From: Arthrobacter sp.
GTDB lineage: Bacteria > Actinomycetota > Actinomycetes > Actinomycetales > Micrococcaceae
Direction of reading: 5' to 3'
DNA length: 40,737 nucleotides
Assembly (NCBI RefSeq): GCF_031179385.1
Contig: NZ_JAPSHV010000012.1
Span: 1-40,737, forward strand
Of this stretch, positions 16,381-25,242 are shown piece after piece; position 1 is the stretch's first letter; each line of letters begins with the position of its first letter. The notes below the pieces were generated by a model. The model searched no databases. It saw only the letters and a program-made list of their open reading frames with translations, and was not told the origin of the DNA. A program made the translations under genes and the position numbers.

Positions 16381-17292
16381 CTAGCGGCCGCGCTGTTCGG
16401 AACCTTCAGTGGCGGTTGAACACTCGACTTCTACCTTGGGTTCGCCGTCCGTTTCGATCAGGCGGGGCGAGAACACCTTCATGGGCCTCTTGTGGGACAG
16501 ATAGGCAATACACCCCCGCGAAGAACCGATCTTCTCGAGGATGAGTTCGACGGCGGGCACAGTCAGTTCGCTCAGCGTCTTGCCGACAGTGTTTGGCTGA
16601 CCAACATCATCACCGAGCGTAGTGGTGTTGCGCTGCCTGATTTCGTCCGCCGACCACCGCCACTGCCCCCACACGCCCTTGCTGGCAAGCAGGGTGGGTT
16701 CCTGATTCACAGGCTGCGCGGCCGCAAAGTAGCGGGTGTCGAAACGCCGGTGCGCAAAGTCAGGGCTGAGCCAGGCGGACAGGGGTTTGATGAGATCTGT
16801 CCGCAGACCCAAACCCCGTTTGCCGAGAATTTCGGCGAAAGTCTTCTCCCCGGCAGCCATCGCCTCACGCGCCTCCATCCACTGAGGATGTCGGGTTCCC
16901 TCCACGAGGCTCGAGGGGTCCGGGCCTGCGAGCAGTACACCGGTCTCTTCGAACAGCTCCCGAATCGCGGCAACCACGAAGCGGCGGGCCACGTGATGAT
17001 CCGGTGTGGCCAAAGCAGCCGCCCATTGCGCGGGCGAGGGACCGAACCAGGCAACCGGATCGTCGTCGTGCTCTTCCACGCTGCCTCCCGGGAAGGCGAC
17101 TACGCCGAGCGGAGACTCCCCCCGCCGATAGGAGAGGTAGACCTCCGTGCCCACCGGAGCGTCGCGGATCAGCACGACCGACGATGCTGGCCGTGGCTTC
17201 ATGGGGGTGCGTTCGCCGTGGTCGATCCAACTACGGGCGGCGCCCTGCTGCTCATCCGGGACTGGAAAGAGCCTGGTGCTTGAACGGTTCAC
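16381..17292 (-). CDS. NUDIX hydrolase with an extended, split Nudix box (NUDT19-like)
   Basis: A 303-residue NUDIX protein of unknown substrate. The Nudix box is interrupted: VVAFPGGSVEE is followed by about 40 residues before the metal-binding IRELFEETGVLL, where a normal box has about 13. An insertion of this kind is known in the NUDT19/RP2p subgroup, some members of which hydrolyse acyl-CoA or CoA. The start is uncertain: a GTG at 17292 lies five bases after the ridA stop and suggests coupling, while an ATG at 17202 gives 273 residues; neither has a strong ribosome binding site. It is the last gene of a leftward operon with the DUF4177-like gene and ridA. Confidence 0.8.
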   Translation of the reverse strand: MNRSSTRLFPVPDEQQGAARSWIDHGERTPMKPRPASSVVLIRDAPVGTEVYLSYRRGESPLGVVAFPGGSVEEHDDDPVAWFGPSPAQWAAALATPDHHVARRFVVAAIRELFEETGVLLAGPDPSSLVEGTRHPQWMEAREAMAAGEKTFAEILGKRGLGLRTDLIKPLSAWLSPDFAHRRFDTRYFAAAQPVNQEPTLLASKGVWGQWRWSADEIRQRNTTTLGDDVGQPNTVGKTLSELTVPAVELILEKIGSSRGCIAYLSHKRPMKVFSPRLIETDGEPKVEVECSTATEGSEQRGR

Positions 17293-17296
17293 GAAA

Positions 17297-17779
17297 CTAG
17301 ACGAACTCCGCGATGATTTCGACTTCTACGGGCGCATCCAATGGTAGTACCGCAACGCCGACGGCGGAACGCGCGTGGGCGCCGGCCTCGCCGAACACGC
17401 TTCCAAGCAGCTCGGAAGCTCCGTTGATCACTCCAGGCTGACCGGTGAAGCTCGGCTCCGATGCAACGAAACCGACGACCTTGACGATCCGGGTTACCCG
17501 GTCGAGGTCCCCGATCTGCGACTTCACGGCAGCGAGGGCGTTGACTGCACAGGTGGCCGCGAATTCCTTGGCCTGGTCCGCATCTATCGCCGCGCCGACT
17601 TTTCCTGTTGCTGGGAGTTTGCCGTTAATAAAGGGCAGCTGCCCGGAGGTGTAGACATAGTTGCCGGAGACCACCGCGGGGATGTACGCGGCAACCGGGG
17701 CTGCCACCTCCGGAAGCGTGATCCCGAGCTCCTGGAGCCTGCTTTCGACGGCGGAGACTGCCCCGTTAGCGCTGGTCAT
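17297..17779 (-). CDS. RidA/YjgF-family protein
   Basis: A 160-residue member of the RidA (YjgF/YER057c/UK114) family. RidA itself hydrolyses reactive enamine/imine intermediates from pyridoxal enzymes, but many subgroups have other or unknown activities. The chorismate-mutase-like fold is indicated by YVYTSGQLPFINGKL, NALAAVKSQIGDLDRVTRIVKV and the C-terminal HARSAVGVAVLPLDAPVEVE, whose Arg lies near the position used for carboxylate binding. The ATG at 17779 overlaps the stop of the small upstream gene (TGATG), so I prefer it to the GTG at 17782. The M. tuberculosis equivalent (Rv3678c) sits in the same neighbourhood. Confidence 0.9.
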   Translation of the reverse strand: MTSANGAVSAVESRLQELGITLPEVAAPVAAYIPAVVSGNYVYTSGQLPFINGKLPATGKVGAAIDADQAKEFAATCAVNALAAVKSQIGDLDRVTRIVKVVGFVASEPSFTGQPGVINGASELLGSVFGEAGAHARSAVGVAVLPLDAPVEVEIIAEFV

Positions 17780-17937
17780 CACGCGTTCTTCTGCCGCTTG
17801 AGGTACGCGACCAGGCCCTTGCCGTCAGGCCCCGGAACAACCTGCACAAGCTCCCAGCCGTCCTCGCCCCACTGGTCGAGGATCTGCTTCGTTGCGTGGA
17901 TGATGAGCGGAATTGTGGCGTACTCCCATTTGGTCAT
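17779..17937 (-). CDS. Small DUF4177-like protein, 52 aa
   Basis: A complete small gene: ATG at 17937, TGA at 17779-17781, 52 residues starting MTKWEYATIPLIIHATKQIL and continuing with DQWGEDGWELVQVVPG and a basic end LKRQKNA. The WEYA...LNxxGxDGWELV pattern is typical of DUF4177 proteins, small alpha-beta proteins of unknown function. Its stop overlaps the ridA start (TGATG), pointing to coupled translation. TACCCT lies seven bases before the ATG on the minus strand, so the operon transcript may be leaderless. M. tuberculosis has a small gene (Rv3678A) in the same place, and I believe this is its counterpart. Confidence 0.85.
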   Translation of the reverse strand: MTKWEYATIPLIIHATKQILDQWGEDGWELVQVVPGPDGKGLVAYLKRQKNA

Positions 17938-17944
17938 GACTCAC

Positions 17945-17950
17945 AGGGTA
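17945..17950 (-). promoter_or_regulatory. Putative -10 element for the DUF4177-ridA-NUDIX operon
   Basis: On the minus strand TACCCT precedes the ATG at 17937 by seven bases, a spacing that would place the transcription start at or near the start codon. No clear -35 element is visible. Confidence 0.35.
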
Positions 17951-17974
17951 GCGTGTGCTAGTAAACTGGAGTAC

Positions 17975-20308
17975 ATGGCTGCTCGTAAATCCCCTTTCTT
18001 TGACACGGCAACCACCCTGGGGAAAATCATTGCATTCCTAGGAATCAGTGGATTGAGTGGGGTGCTTGCTGCAGGTCTTCTTGTCCCCGTAGCTGCGGCC
18101 GCCGGTACCGGCGCGTCCGCATCCATCCAGTTCTTCGAGAATCTTCCGGCTGAGCTCGAGCGTGGCGCGCTCGCCCAGCCCTCCAAGATCGTGGCTTCTG
18201 ACGGATCCCTGATCGCGACCCTGTATGAGGAGAACCGCCAGCCTGTAACGCTGGAGCAGGTGTCCGAAAACATGACGGACGCGCTGATCGCCATCGAGGA
18301 TGACCAGTTCTACAACCACGGCGGTGTGGACCTGCAGGGCATCATCAGTGCGGCCATCAGCAACATCAGCAGCGACACCACACGCGGTGCATCCACCATC
18401 ACGCAGCAGTACGTCAACAACGTACTGATCGACGCGAGCATGCAGAGCGGCGGCGACATCACGTTCAGCGGCCAGAAGACGCTGGGCGACAAACTTCGTG
18501 AAGCCAAGCTCGCCATCGCGGTGGAGAAGGAACTGAGCAAGGACGAGATCCTCGCGGGCTACCTGAACATTGTGCCGTTCACCGGCAACACCTACGGGGT
18601 CCAGGCTGCGTCGAAGTACTTCTTCAACGTCGAAGCCAAAGACCTGAACGTTCAGCAGGCGGCACTGCTTGCCGGCGTGGTCAACGGTCCCACCTTCTAC
18701 AGCCCCGAGCTTTACCCCGAGCGCGCACTGGAGCGGCGCAACCTGGTAATCGGCCGCATGCTGGAGACCGGCAAGATCACGCAGGAAGAGTACGACGCCG
18801 CGGTGGCCTCCGACCTTGGTCTGGCAATCACGCCGGTTCTGAACGGCTGTGTCGGGGCCGAACAGGCACCGTACTTCTGCGACTATGTCACCCACCTGAT
18901 CCTCAACGATGCGGCCTACGGTGAGACCCGCGAGGACCGCGAGAACCTGCTGTACCGCGGCGGCCTGACGATCAAGACAACCCTGGACCCGCGCGCACAG
19001 GCTGCGGCCCAGACCGCAATCAACGAGACCGCGAACCGCGAGACCACCGACGCCGCCGTGGGCCACTCCATGGTGAGCCTGAAGCCGGGCACCGGAGACA
19101 TCCTGGTGATGGCACAGAACACCCGGTTCATGCCCGGTGAAACTCCAGGCGACTCAGTGCTCAACTTCAATGTGGACCAGTACGCCGGCGGCGACCCGAA
19201 CCGGCCCTTGGGCGGCCTGGGCGGATTCCAGCCCGGATCGACGTTCAAGCCCTTCGTTGTTGCCGCCTGGCTCGAGGACGGCCGGTCGCTGAACACCGTC
19301 GTCGACGGAAGCAAGAAGAAGTACGAGCAGGGTGAGACGTGGGAAGCCAGTTGCCTGCCCGGCGGTGAGTACGTCCTGCCCGACGCTGAGGGTTACGAGC
19401 CGCAGAACTACGGCGACATCAACTACGGCAACTACACCGTTCTCGAAGGCCTGGCGCAGTCCTACAACACCGTGACCATGTACACGGCTAAGGAAGTCGA
19501 CCTGTGCAAGCCGTTTGAAATTGCCACCAAGCTCGGCGTCCACGACGGTAAGAGCGCCAGCGGCGAATACACACCGCTCCAGGTGCAGCCTTCCGCACTC
19601 ATCGGTGGCGGCAGCGAGGTTTCCCCGATGTCGATGGCTACCGCCTTCGCCGGTCTGGCGGCCGAGGGCCTCACCTGCCAGCCGCGGGCACTGACCGAAG
19701 TAACGGCCGTTGACGGCAGCACTTTCCCGGTTCCGCAGCCTTCCTGCGAGCAGGTCATACCCAAGGAACTGGCCCGCGGCGTCAACTACGCCACCCAGGA
19801 AGTGATCGAGCGGGGCTCCGGCCAGTTGCTCGAATTCGGCGATATCCCCATGGCGGGCAAGACCGGAACCAACGACGCCCGCTCGCAGACCTGGTTCATG
19901 GGTTACAACTCCGCGATGGCCACCGCCAGCTGGGTAGGTAACTGGAAAGCCAACAGCGGCACGTTGTCCGAGCTGCAGATCGGTGGACGGATCTACGAGG
20001 AGATCGACGGCGCGTTCGTGGCGGCCCCTTCGTGGGCGCGCTACATGCAGCAGATCCGGGGTTCGTACCAGCCGAAGCCATTCGCTGATCCGCCGTCCAA
20101 CATGCTGAACAGCGGCCGTTCCATTGAGCCGTCGCAGCCCTCGAACAACAATGGCAATAACGCCAACAACGCGGGCAACTTCCAGCCCATCGTTCCCCCG
20201 GCCCCCGAAGGAAGCACTCAACCTGTGACGCCGCCGGACAATTCAGGCAACAATGGGAACGGTAACGGCAATGGGAACGGGAACGGCAATGGCGGAGGCA
20301 ACGGCTGA
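17975..20308 (+). CDS. Class A penicillin-binding protein (PonA2-like)
   Basis: Bifunctional peptidoglycan synthase, 777 residues, anchored by one N-terminal membrane segment (about 17-45). The glycosyltransferase family 51 domain shows the catalytic Glu108 in AIEDDQFYNHGG and GASTITQQYVNN. The transpeptidase domain has the active-site SxxK at Ser422 (PGSTFKPF), SxN at Ser496 (QSYN) and KTG at Lys629 (AGKTGTNDARSQTWF). The C-terminus is a low-complexity tail rich in Asn, Gly and Pro ending in repeated NG units; no PASTA domain is seen, although M. tuberculosis PonA2 has one. I use the ATG at 17975, with GGAG four bases upstream; the open frame from 17375 overlaps ridA and is not real. The next gene follows after two bases. 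Confidence 0.93.
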   Translation: MAARKSPFFDTATTLGKIIAFLGISGLSGVLAAGLLVPVAAAAGTGASASIQFFENLPAELERGALAQPSKIVASDGSLIATLYEENRQPVTLEQVSENMTDALIAIEDDQFYNHGGVDLQGIISAAISNISSDTTRGASTITQQYVNNVLIDASMQSGGDITFSGQKTLGDKLREAKLAIAVEKELSKDEILAGYLNIVPFTGNTYGVQAASKYFFNVEAKDLNVQQAALLAGVVNGPTFYSPELYPERALERRNLVIGRMLETGKITQEEYDAAVASDLGLAITPVLNGCVGAEQAPYFCDYVTHLILNDAAYGETREDRENLLYRGGLTIKTTLDPRAQAAAQTAINETANRETTDAAVGHSMVSLKPGTGDILVMAQNTRFMPGETPGDSVLNFNVDQYAGGDPNRPLGGLGGFQPGSTFKPFVVAAWLEDGRSLNTVVDGSKKKYEQGETWEASCLPGGEYVLPDAEGYEPQNYGDINYGNYTVLEGLAQSYNTVTMYTAKEVDLCKPFEIATKLGVHDGKSASGEYTPLQVQPSALIGGGSEVSPMSMATAFAGLAAEGLTCQPRALTEVTAVDGSTFPVPQPSCEQVIPKELARGVNYATQEVIERGSGQLLEFGDIPMAGKTGTNDARSQTWFMGYNSAMATASWVGNWKANSGTLSELQIGGRIYEEIDGAFVAAPSWARYMQQIRGSYQPKPFADPPSNMLNSGRSIEPSQPSNNNGNNANNAGNFQPIVPPAPEGSTQPVTPPDNSGNNGNGNGNGNGNGNGGGNG
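20250..20305 (+). repeat. AAYGGN-type hexamer repeat coding for an Asn-Gly tail
   Basis: About nine copies of a six-base unit (AACGGY/AATGGG variants) at the very end of the PonA2 gene encode alternating Asn and Gly. Such a run is prone to slippage, so tail length may vary between strains. Confidence 0.7.
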
Positions 20309-20310
20309 TC

Positions 20311-21243
20311 GTGGTGACATCTAAAGGGGGCTTGCGCAACGGCGCTGCCGTTGCGCTTGGTTTGACCACGGCGGCCGGGGTTGCCACTGCCGGATATGCG
20401 GCCTTTGTTGAACGAAACCTGTTCGGGCTCCGCGAGGAAGTTCTTCCGATACTGCCCGCCGGCAGCCGGCCTTTGAGGGTCCTGCACCTTTCGGACATCC
20501 ATATGGTCCCCCGGCAAGCCGCGAAGGCGAAGTGGTTGAAGGGGCTGGCTGAACTCCAGCCTGATCTGGTGGTCAACACCGGTGACAATCTCAGTCATCC
20601 CAAGGCTCTCGCTCCACTGTTGGATGCCCTTGAGCCTCTCCTGGACTTCCCCGGCGTTTTCGTTCCGGGCTCCAACGACTACTACGCTCCGCGCCTACAA
20701 AATCCGTTCAGATACCTGGGCGGCCCGTCCTCGACTGCGGGCCAGCAGCTCAAGGAACTGCCGTGGCAGCAGATGTTCGCCCGGTTCGGGTCCGCCGGCT
20801 GGGTCGACCTCACCAACCGGTCGCAGTCCATTGGCCTGAAGGGTACCCGCCTGGACTTCAGCGGCGTCGACGATCCCCACCTCAACCGGGACCGGTTCGT
20901 CGGTTTCCCGAACGGAAGCAGCACAGCGCACGAGGCGCCGTACCTGCGGGTCGGCGTCGCGCATGCTCCCTACCAGCGTGTTTTGGACACTTTCACCGAC
21001 GGTGGGGCCCAGCTCATCCTTGCCGGCCACACGCACGGCGGGCAGGTCTGCATTCCCGGGTACGGCGCGTTGGTCAGCAACTGTGACCTGCCCACCTGGC
21101 GCGCCCGCGGCCTCACGCAGTGGGAGAACAACGGCAGGACCGTACCGCTTAATGTCTCTGCCGGCATTGGAACGTCCCGCTTTGCTCCAGTCCGTTTCGC
21201 CTGTCGCCCCGAAGCAGTATTGCTGACGCTTACGCCTCGCTGA
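20311..21243 (+). CDS. Membrane-anchored metallophosphoesterase
   Basis: A 310-residue calcineurin-like phosphoesterase. An N-terminal hydrophobic segment (about 9-30) is followed by the metal-binding motifs in order: LHLSDIHM (Asp, His), VVNTGDN (Asp), PGSNDYYAP (a variant of GNHD/E) and LAGHTHGGQ (His pair). This resembles the YkuE-type phosphoesterases; the physiological substrate is unknown. The start is GTG two bases after the ponA2 stop, with GGAGG (20294-20298) inside the ponA2 tail as ribosome binding site; a second GTG at 20314 is possible. The pairing ponA2-metallophosphoesterase is also found in M. tuberculosis (Rv3682-Rv3683). Confidence 0.9.
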   Translation: MVTSKGGLRNGAAVALGLTTAAGVATAGYAAFVERNLFGLREEVLPILPAGSRPLRVLHLSDIHMVPRQAAKAKWLKGLAELQPDLVVNTGDNLSHPKALAPLLDALEPLLDFPGVFVPGSNDYYAPRLQNPFRYLGGPSSTAGQQLKELPWQQMFARFGSAGWVDLTNRSQSIGLKGTRLDFSGVDDPHLNRDRFVGFPNGSSTAHEAPYLRVGVAHAPYQRVLDTFTDGGAQLILAGHTHGGQVCIPGYGALVSNCDLPTWRARGLTQWENNGRTVPLNVSAGIGTSRFAPVRFACRPEAVLLTLTPR

Positions 21244-21359
21244 CAGCGGACTTCCCACCCGCCACCGGATGCGGCGTGCGGCACAGCTGACATAGGATTG
21301 GTTGCTGGGGGACACAAATTCTTCGCTCCCTCCTATCTTCAACCTGTCGAGAGAAGAGC

Positions 21360-23186
21360 ATGCCGAAGCAAACTACGCTGTGGGAGTCTCTCAGCCGTCT
21401 TTACCCGCACCTGAAGCCGATCATGCCGCGGCTGATGCTCGGGCTTTTCGCCGCGCTCGGTGCAAGCATCATGGTCCTCGCCATTCCCCAGGTCTTTCGG
21501 GTACTCGTCAATGACGCGCTCGCTGAAGGGCAGGCCACTTCCACGGTCTGGATAGCTTCCGGGATTGTGCTCGTCCTCGGCGTGCTTGAGGCTGCCTTTG
21601 TGGCCATGCGACGATTCTTCGTCATCAACCCCGCCACCACCGTCGAAACCAACCTGCGCACATCCTTCTACCGGCACCTGCAGAACCTGGCCGTGGCATT
21701 TCATGACCGCTGGGGAAGCGGTCAGTTGTTGTCCCGGGCGATGTCAGACCTCAACCTCATGCGACGCTGGATGGCTTTCGGCGCCATCATGCTCGTAGTC
21801 GACGCGCTCACCGTGACCGCCGGCGTCGCAATCATGTTCTTCATGAGTTGGCCGCTTGCTCTCATCTTCCTCGCTGCCGCTGTCCCCGTGATGGTCTACG
21901 GGTTCCGGTTTCGTACCTCCTACAGCAGGGTGTCGCGCAAGAGCCAGGACCAGGCCGGCGACCTTGCAACCTCGGTTGAGGAATCCGTTCACGGCATCCG
22001 CGTTTTGAAGGCCTTCGGTCGCAGCCGGGAAGCTCTGGACGCGTTCAGTGACCAGGCGGAGGAGCTCCGAGAGACCGAGATTCACAAGGCGAAGAGTCTT
22101 GCCTGGTTCTCTTTCATCGTCACGCTGCTCCCCGAACTCGCACTTGGGGCCTCCCTGGTGACCGGGATCCTCCTGGCGGTGAACGGCGAGGTGTCCATCG
22201 GCGGCCTGGTTGCCTTCTTCGCCACGGCCGGCGTGGTGATCGGCCGGGTCGAGTTCATTGGCCCGTTGCTCGCCATGACCTTCACGGCCAAGACAGCCAT
22301 CGACCGCCATTACGAGGTCATGGAATCAGAGAACACCATTACTGACCCGCAGAACGCTCGCACGCTGACGAACCCGCGAGGCGAGGTGACCTTCGACGAC
22401 GTTCACTTCCGTTACCCGGATGCCGAGGACGCGTCAGTGTCCGTCATCGACGGCGTCGACCTCACCCTTCGGGCCGGGGAAACCATGGCGCTTGTGGGCG
22501 TTACCGGCTGCGGCAAGAGCACCCTCCTCCAACTGGTGCCCCGGCTTTACGATGTCACCGGCGGCTCCCTCCGGATCGACGGCGTCGATGTGCGCGAGCT
22601 GTCCCTGGAGGAGCTGCGCCGCCACGTGGCCGTAGCCTTCGAGGACACCACGCTGTTCTCTAATTCCGTCCGTGAGAACGTGCTGATGGGCGCGGACGCC
22701 CACAACGACGACGAGGCAGAGACCATCCTCGCTGAGGCCCTTGATGTCGCGCAGGCGCACTTCGTCTACTCCCTGCCCGACGGCGTCGACACGCTGATCG
22801 GTGAAGAAGGCCTCAGCCTTTCAGGTGGCCAGCGGCAGCGCCTGGCGCTCGCTCGGGCAATCGCTGCGAAGCCGCGGGTCCTCGTCCTGGACGATCCGCT
22901 GTCGGCTCTCGATGTGCGGACCGAGGAACTGGTGGAGGAGCGGCTCCGGGAGGTGCTCTCTGAGACCACTACGCTGATCGTCGCGCACAGGCCATCGACA
23001 GTGGCGCTTGCGGACCGGGTGGCCCTCATGGAGAACGGACGCATTGCCGACGTCGGCAGCCATACCGAACTGCTGGAGCGCAGCGACCACTACCGCTACG
23101 TCATCGCGAGTCTCAACGAGGAGCCAGTGGATCTGGACAGCGAACTCGAAGAGCTGGGGCACAACGACCAGGGGGCTCACGCATGA
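21360..23186 (+). CDS. ABC exporter half-transporter 1 (permease-ATPase), degenerate catalytic site
   Basis: A 608-residue type IV ABC exporter half: a six-helix membrane domain (about 20-310) followed by an ATPase domain. Walker A is GVTGCGKST and the signature is intact (LSGGQ, 487-491). In Walker B, LVLDDP has Asp512 where the catalytic Glu is normally found. That makes its own ATP site weak, as in known heterodimeric exporters. The stop overlaps the start of the next half-transporter (ATGA at 23183-23186), fitting equal synthesis of the two subunits. Substrate is unknown; drugs, lipids and peptides are all exported by this group. A purine-rich GAGAGAAGAG precedes the ATG. Confidence 0.92.
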   Translation: MPKQTTLWESLSRLYPHLKPIMPRLMLGLFAALGASIMVLAIPQVFRVLVNDALAEGQATSTVWIASGIVLVLGVLEAAFVAMRRFFVINPATTVETNLRTSFYRHLQNLAVAFHDRWGSGQLLSRAMSDLNLMRRWMAFGAIMLVVDALTVTAGVAIMFFMSWPLALIFLAAAVPVMVYGFRFRTSYSRVSRKSQDQAGDLATSVEESVHGIRVLKAFGRSREALDAFSDQAEELRETEIHKAKSLAWFSFIVTLLPELALGASLVTGILLAVNGEVSIGGLVAFFATAGVVIGRVEFIGPLLAMTFTAKTAIDRHYEVMESENTITDPQNARTLTNPRGEVTFDDVHFRYPDAEDASVSVIDGVDLTLRAGETMALVGVTGCGKSTLLQLVPRLYDVTGGSLRIDGVDVRELSLEELRRHVAVAFEDTTLFSNSVRENVLMGADAHNDDEAETILAEALDVAQAHFVYSLPDGVDTLIGEEGLSLSGGQRQRLALARAIAAKPRVLVLDDPLSALDVRTEELVEERLREVLSETTTLIVAHRPSTVALADRVALMENGRIADVGSHTELLERSDHYRYVIASLNEEPVDLDSELEELGHNDQGAHA

Positions 23187-25054
23187 GCAGCTCAGCCAGG
23201 GAGAACAAGCAGAACAAGCGCAGCCAGGGAGACGAGGCGCCGTCGTCGGGCATTTCCTCCGGTGTCTCCAACGAGGACGACGTCATCCTTGACCGGGCAC
23301 AGAACAAGTCAGTGCGGTCACGGTCTTTCAAGCTTCTTGGCTCCCTGATTCGCCCGAACCGCAGGCAGTTCATCTGGACGGCGTTCCTGGTGATCTTCTC
23401 GCAAATCGCGCGGGTCTCCGGGCCGGCTATCATCGCCTTCGGCATCGATCACGCGCTGCCCTCGCTGATGCAGGGAGACTCCGCCCTGCTCTGGGCCACG
23501 GGAATCACTTACCTGCTGGCGGCCGTGCTCGCTGCCGTGCTCACCGCCGGCTATGTCCTCGCGGCGGCAAGGTTGAGCCAGGAGATGCTGCTGGACCTGC
23601 GGCTGCGCGTCTTCCGGCACACCCAGCGGTTGAGCCTTGAGTTCCACGAGAAGTACACTTCCGGCCGCATCATCTCCCGCCAGACGTCGGACCTCGAGGC
23701 GTTGCGCGAACTGCTCGATTCCGGTGTGAGTTCCCTTGCGTCCGGCCTGATGTACATGATCTTCACCGCCGTCACCATCTTCGTTCTCGACTGGCCCACC
23801 GGGCTGCTGATCCTCGTGGCAGCGATCCCGATGACATTCCTCGCGCGCTGGTATCAGAAGCACTCGCAGATCGCCTACCGCTCTTCCCGGGTGGTGTCCG
23901 CACGGCTGATCGTGCACTTCATCGAGACGATGACCGGTATCAGGGCTGTCAAGGCGTTCCGGCGCGAGAAGGTCAACGCAGACCGCTATGACGAGCTGGC
24001 CGAAGATTACCGCCGCGTGACCGTGCGCTCGATCAACCTCAACGGGGTCTTCCAGCCGGGTCTTGTGTTGATCGGCAACGTGACAGTGGCCGCGGTGCTG
24101 CTGTTCGGTGGCTTCCGGGTACTTGGTGGGTCCCTGGAGGTGGGTGCACTCCTCGCACTGCTCCTCTACAGCAAGCGGTTCTTCCAGCCTGTGGACCAGA
24201 TGGCGATGTTCTACAACTCGTTCCAGTCGGCGGCGGCGGCGCTGGAGAAGGTGTCCGGGCTCCTGGAGGAAGTGCCCACCGTGCGCCCGCCGAAAAACCC
24301 TGTGCCGTTGAAAAATGCCCAGGGCAGAATCGAGTTCGACGGCGTCGAGTTCCGTTACGGCGATGGTCCGGTGATTCTTCCGCGCATGGACCTCACCATT
24401 CCTGCCGGGCAGACGGTGGCCCTTGTGGGCCAAACCGGTGCCGGCAAGTCGACTCTTGCGAAAGTCATTGCCCGGTTCTACGACGTCTCCGAGGGCCGCG
24501 TTCTGCTTGACGGTATCGACCTTCGCCAGTTGTCCCCACGTGACCTTCGCAGCGCCGTCGTCATGGTCACCCAGGAGGCTTTCCTCTTCAGCGGCAGCGT
24601 GGCGGACAATATTGCGCTCGGCAAACCGCAGGCGAGCCGGGAAGAGATCGAGCGGGCTGCACAGGCGGTGGGAGCGCACGAGTTCATCACCTCGCTTCCC
24701 GAGGGTTACGACACCGACGTGAACAAGCGCGGCGGCCGGGTCTCCTCGGGTCAACGTCAGCTGATCAGTTTTGCCCGGGCATTCCTGGCTGATCCCGCCG
24801 TGCTGATCCTGGATGAAGCGACGTCGTCGCTGGACATTCCCAGCGAACGCCTTGTACAGCAGGGCCTGCAGAAACTGTTGGGTAACCGGACCGCGCTAAT
24901 CATCGCCCACCGCCTCTCGACGGTGGAGATCGCCGACCGCGTCCTGGTGGTGCACGACGGCGCGGTGGTCGAAGACGGAACACCTGCCGACCTCATCAGC
25001 GGCAACGGCCGGTTCGCGACCCTGCATGCCGCGTGGCGGGACTCGCTGGTCTAA
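23183..25054 (+). CDS. ABC exporter half-transporter 2 (permease-ATPase), catalytic subunit
   Basis: A 623-residue partner of the preceding gene. A hydrophilic N-terminus of about 45 residues precedes six membrane helices and the ATPase domain. Walker A is GQTGAGKST and Walker B ends in [11 protein letters not shown] with catalytic Glu545 present. The signature motif is altered to VSSGQ (520-524) from LSGGQ. In the heterodimer, this subunit's Walker sites would pair with the intact signature of the first subunit to give one working ATP site, and the opposite pair would be degenerate. The start codon overlaps the upstream stop. No clear terminator follows before the tRNA. Confidence 0.92.
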   Translation: MSSSARENKQNKRSQGDEAPSSGISSGVSNEDDVILDRAQNKSVRSRSFKLLGSLIRPNRRQFIWTAFLVIFSQIARVSGPAIIAFGIDHALPSLMQGDSALLWATGITYLLAAVLAAVLTAGYVLAAARLSQEMLLDLRLRVFRHTQRLSLEFHEKYTSGRIISRQTSDLEALRELLDSGVSSLASGLMYMIFTAVTIFVLDWPTGLLILVAAIPMTFLARWYQKHSQIAYRSSRVVSARLIVHFIETMTGIRAVKAFRREKVNADRYDELAEDYRRVTVRSINLNGVFQPGLVLIGNVTVAAVLLFGGFRVLGGSLEVGALLALLLYSKRFFQPVDQMAMFYNSFQSAAAALEKVSGLLEEVPTVRPPKNPVPLKNAQGRIEFDGVEFRYGDGPVILPRMDLTIPAGQTVALVGQTGAGKSTLAKVIARFYDVSEGRVLLDGIDLRQLSPRDLRSAVVMVTQEAFLFSGSVADNIALGKPQASREEIERAAQAVGAHEFITSLPEGYDTDVNKRGGRVSSGQRQLISFARAFLADPAVLILDEATSSLDIPSERLVQQGLQKLLGNRTALIIAHRLSTVEIADRVLVVHDGAVVEDGTPADLISGNGRFATLHAAWRDSLV

Positions 25055-25099
25055 CCGGTTAGTCTGAAGCAGGATTCTCCGTTATCCTTGAGAGGTTGC

Positions 25100-25151
25100 T
25101 TTCACGGATACGTAGAACTTTCACCGATGAGTTAGTACGGATACGTTGAAC
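25100..25151 (+). promoter_or_regulatory. Putative tRNA-Pro promoter with duplicated segment
   Basis: TTTCAC (25119-25124) and TACGTT (25142-25147) are 17 bases apart and could be the -35 and -10 elements. The 15-base segment ACGGATACGTWGAAC occurs twice (25104-25118 and 25137-25151), differing at one base, and TTTCACSGAT is also repeated, suggesting a local duplication. Confidence 0.4.
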
Positions 25152-25159
25152 AGCAGAAT

Positions 25160-25236
25160 CGGGGTGTGGCGCAGCTTGGTAGCGCGCGTCGTTCGGGACG
25201 ACGAGGCCGCAGGTTCAAATCCTGTCACCCCGACCA
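25160..25236 (+). tRNA. tRNA-Pro (anticodon CGG)
   Basis: A full cloverleaf can be folded. The acceptor stem CGGGGTG (25160-25166) pairs with CACCCCG (25226-25232), with discriminator A and an encoded CCA (25234-25236). The anticodon stem-loop is CGTCG-TTCGGGA-CGACG, giving anticodon CGG for the CCG codon, and the T arm contains GGTTCAAATCC. Starting with C is usual for proline tRNAs of bacteria. A 15-bp terminator follows seven bases later. Confidence 0.96.
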
Positions 25237-25242
25237 TTCAGC

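Noticed and set aside
17375-17974. 200-codon N-terminal extension of the ponA2 frame
   Set aside because: It overlaps ridA and the small gene on the other strand, and the membrane anchor of PonA2-type proteins begins after the ATG at 17975.
20250-20305. Repeat array resembling a CRISPR or minisatellite locus
   Set aside because: The six-base units are in frame at the end of ponA2 and encode an Asn-Gly tail; there are no spacers.
23318-24754. Long open frame opposite the second ABC half-transporter (478 codons)
   Set aside because: Antisense to an intact exporter subunit; rich in His, Gln and Gly as expected of a shadow frame in GC-rich DNA.
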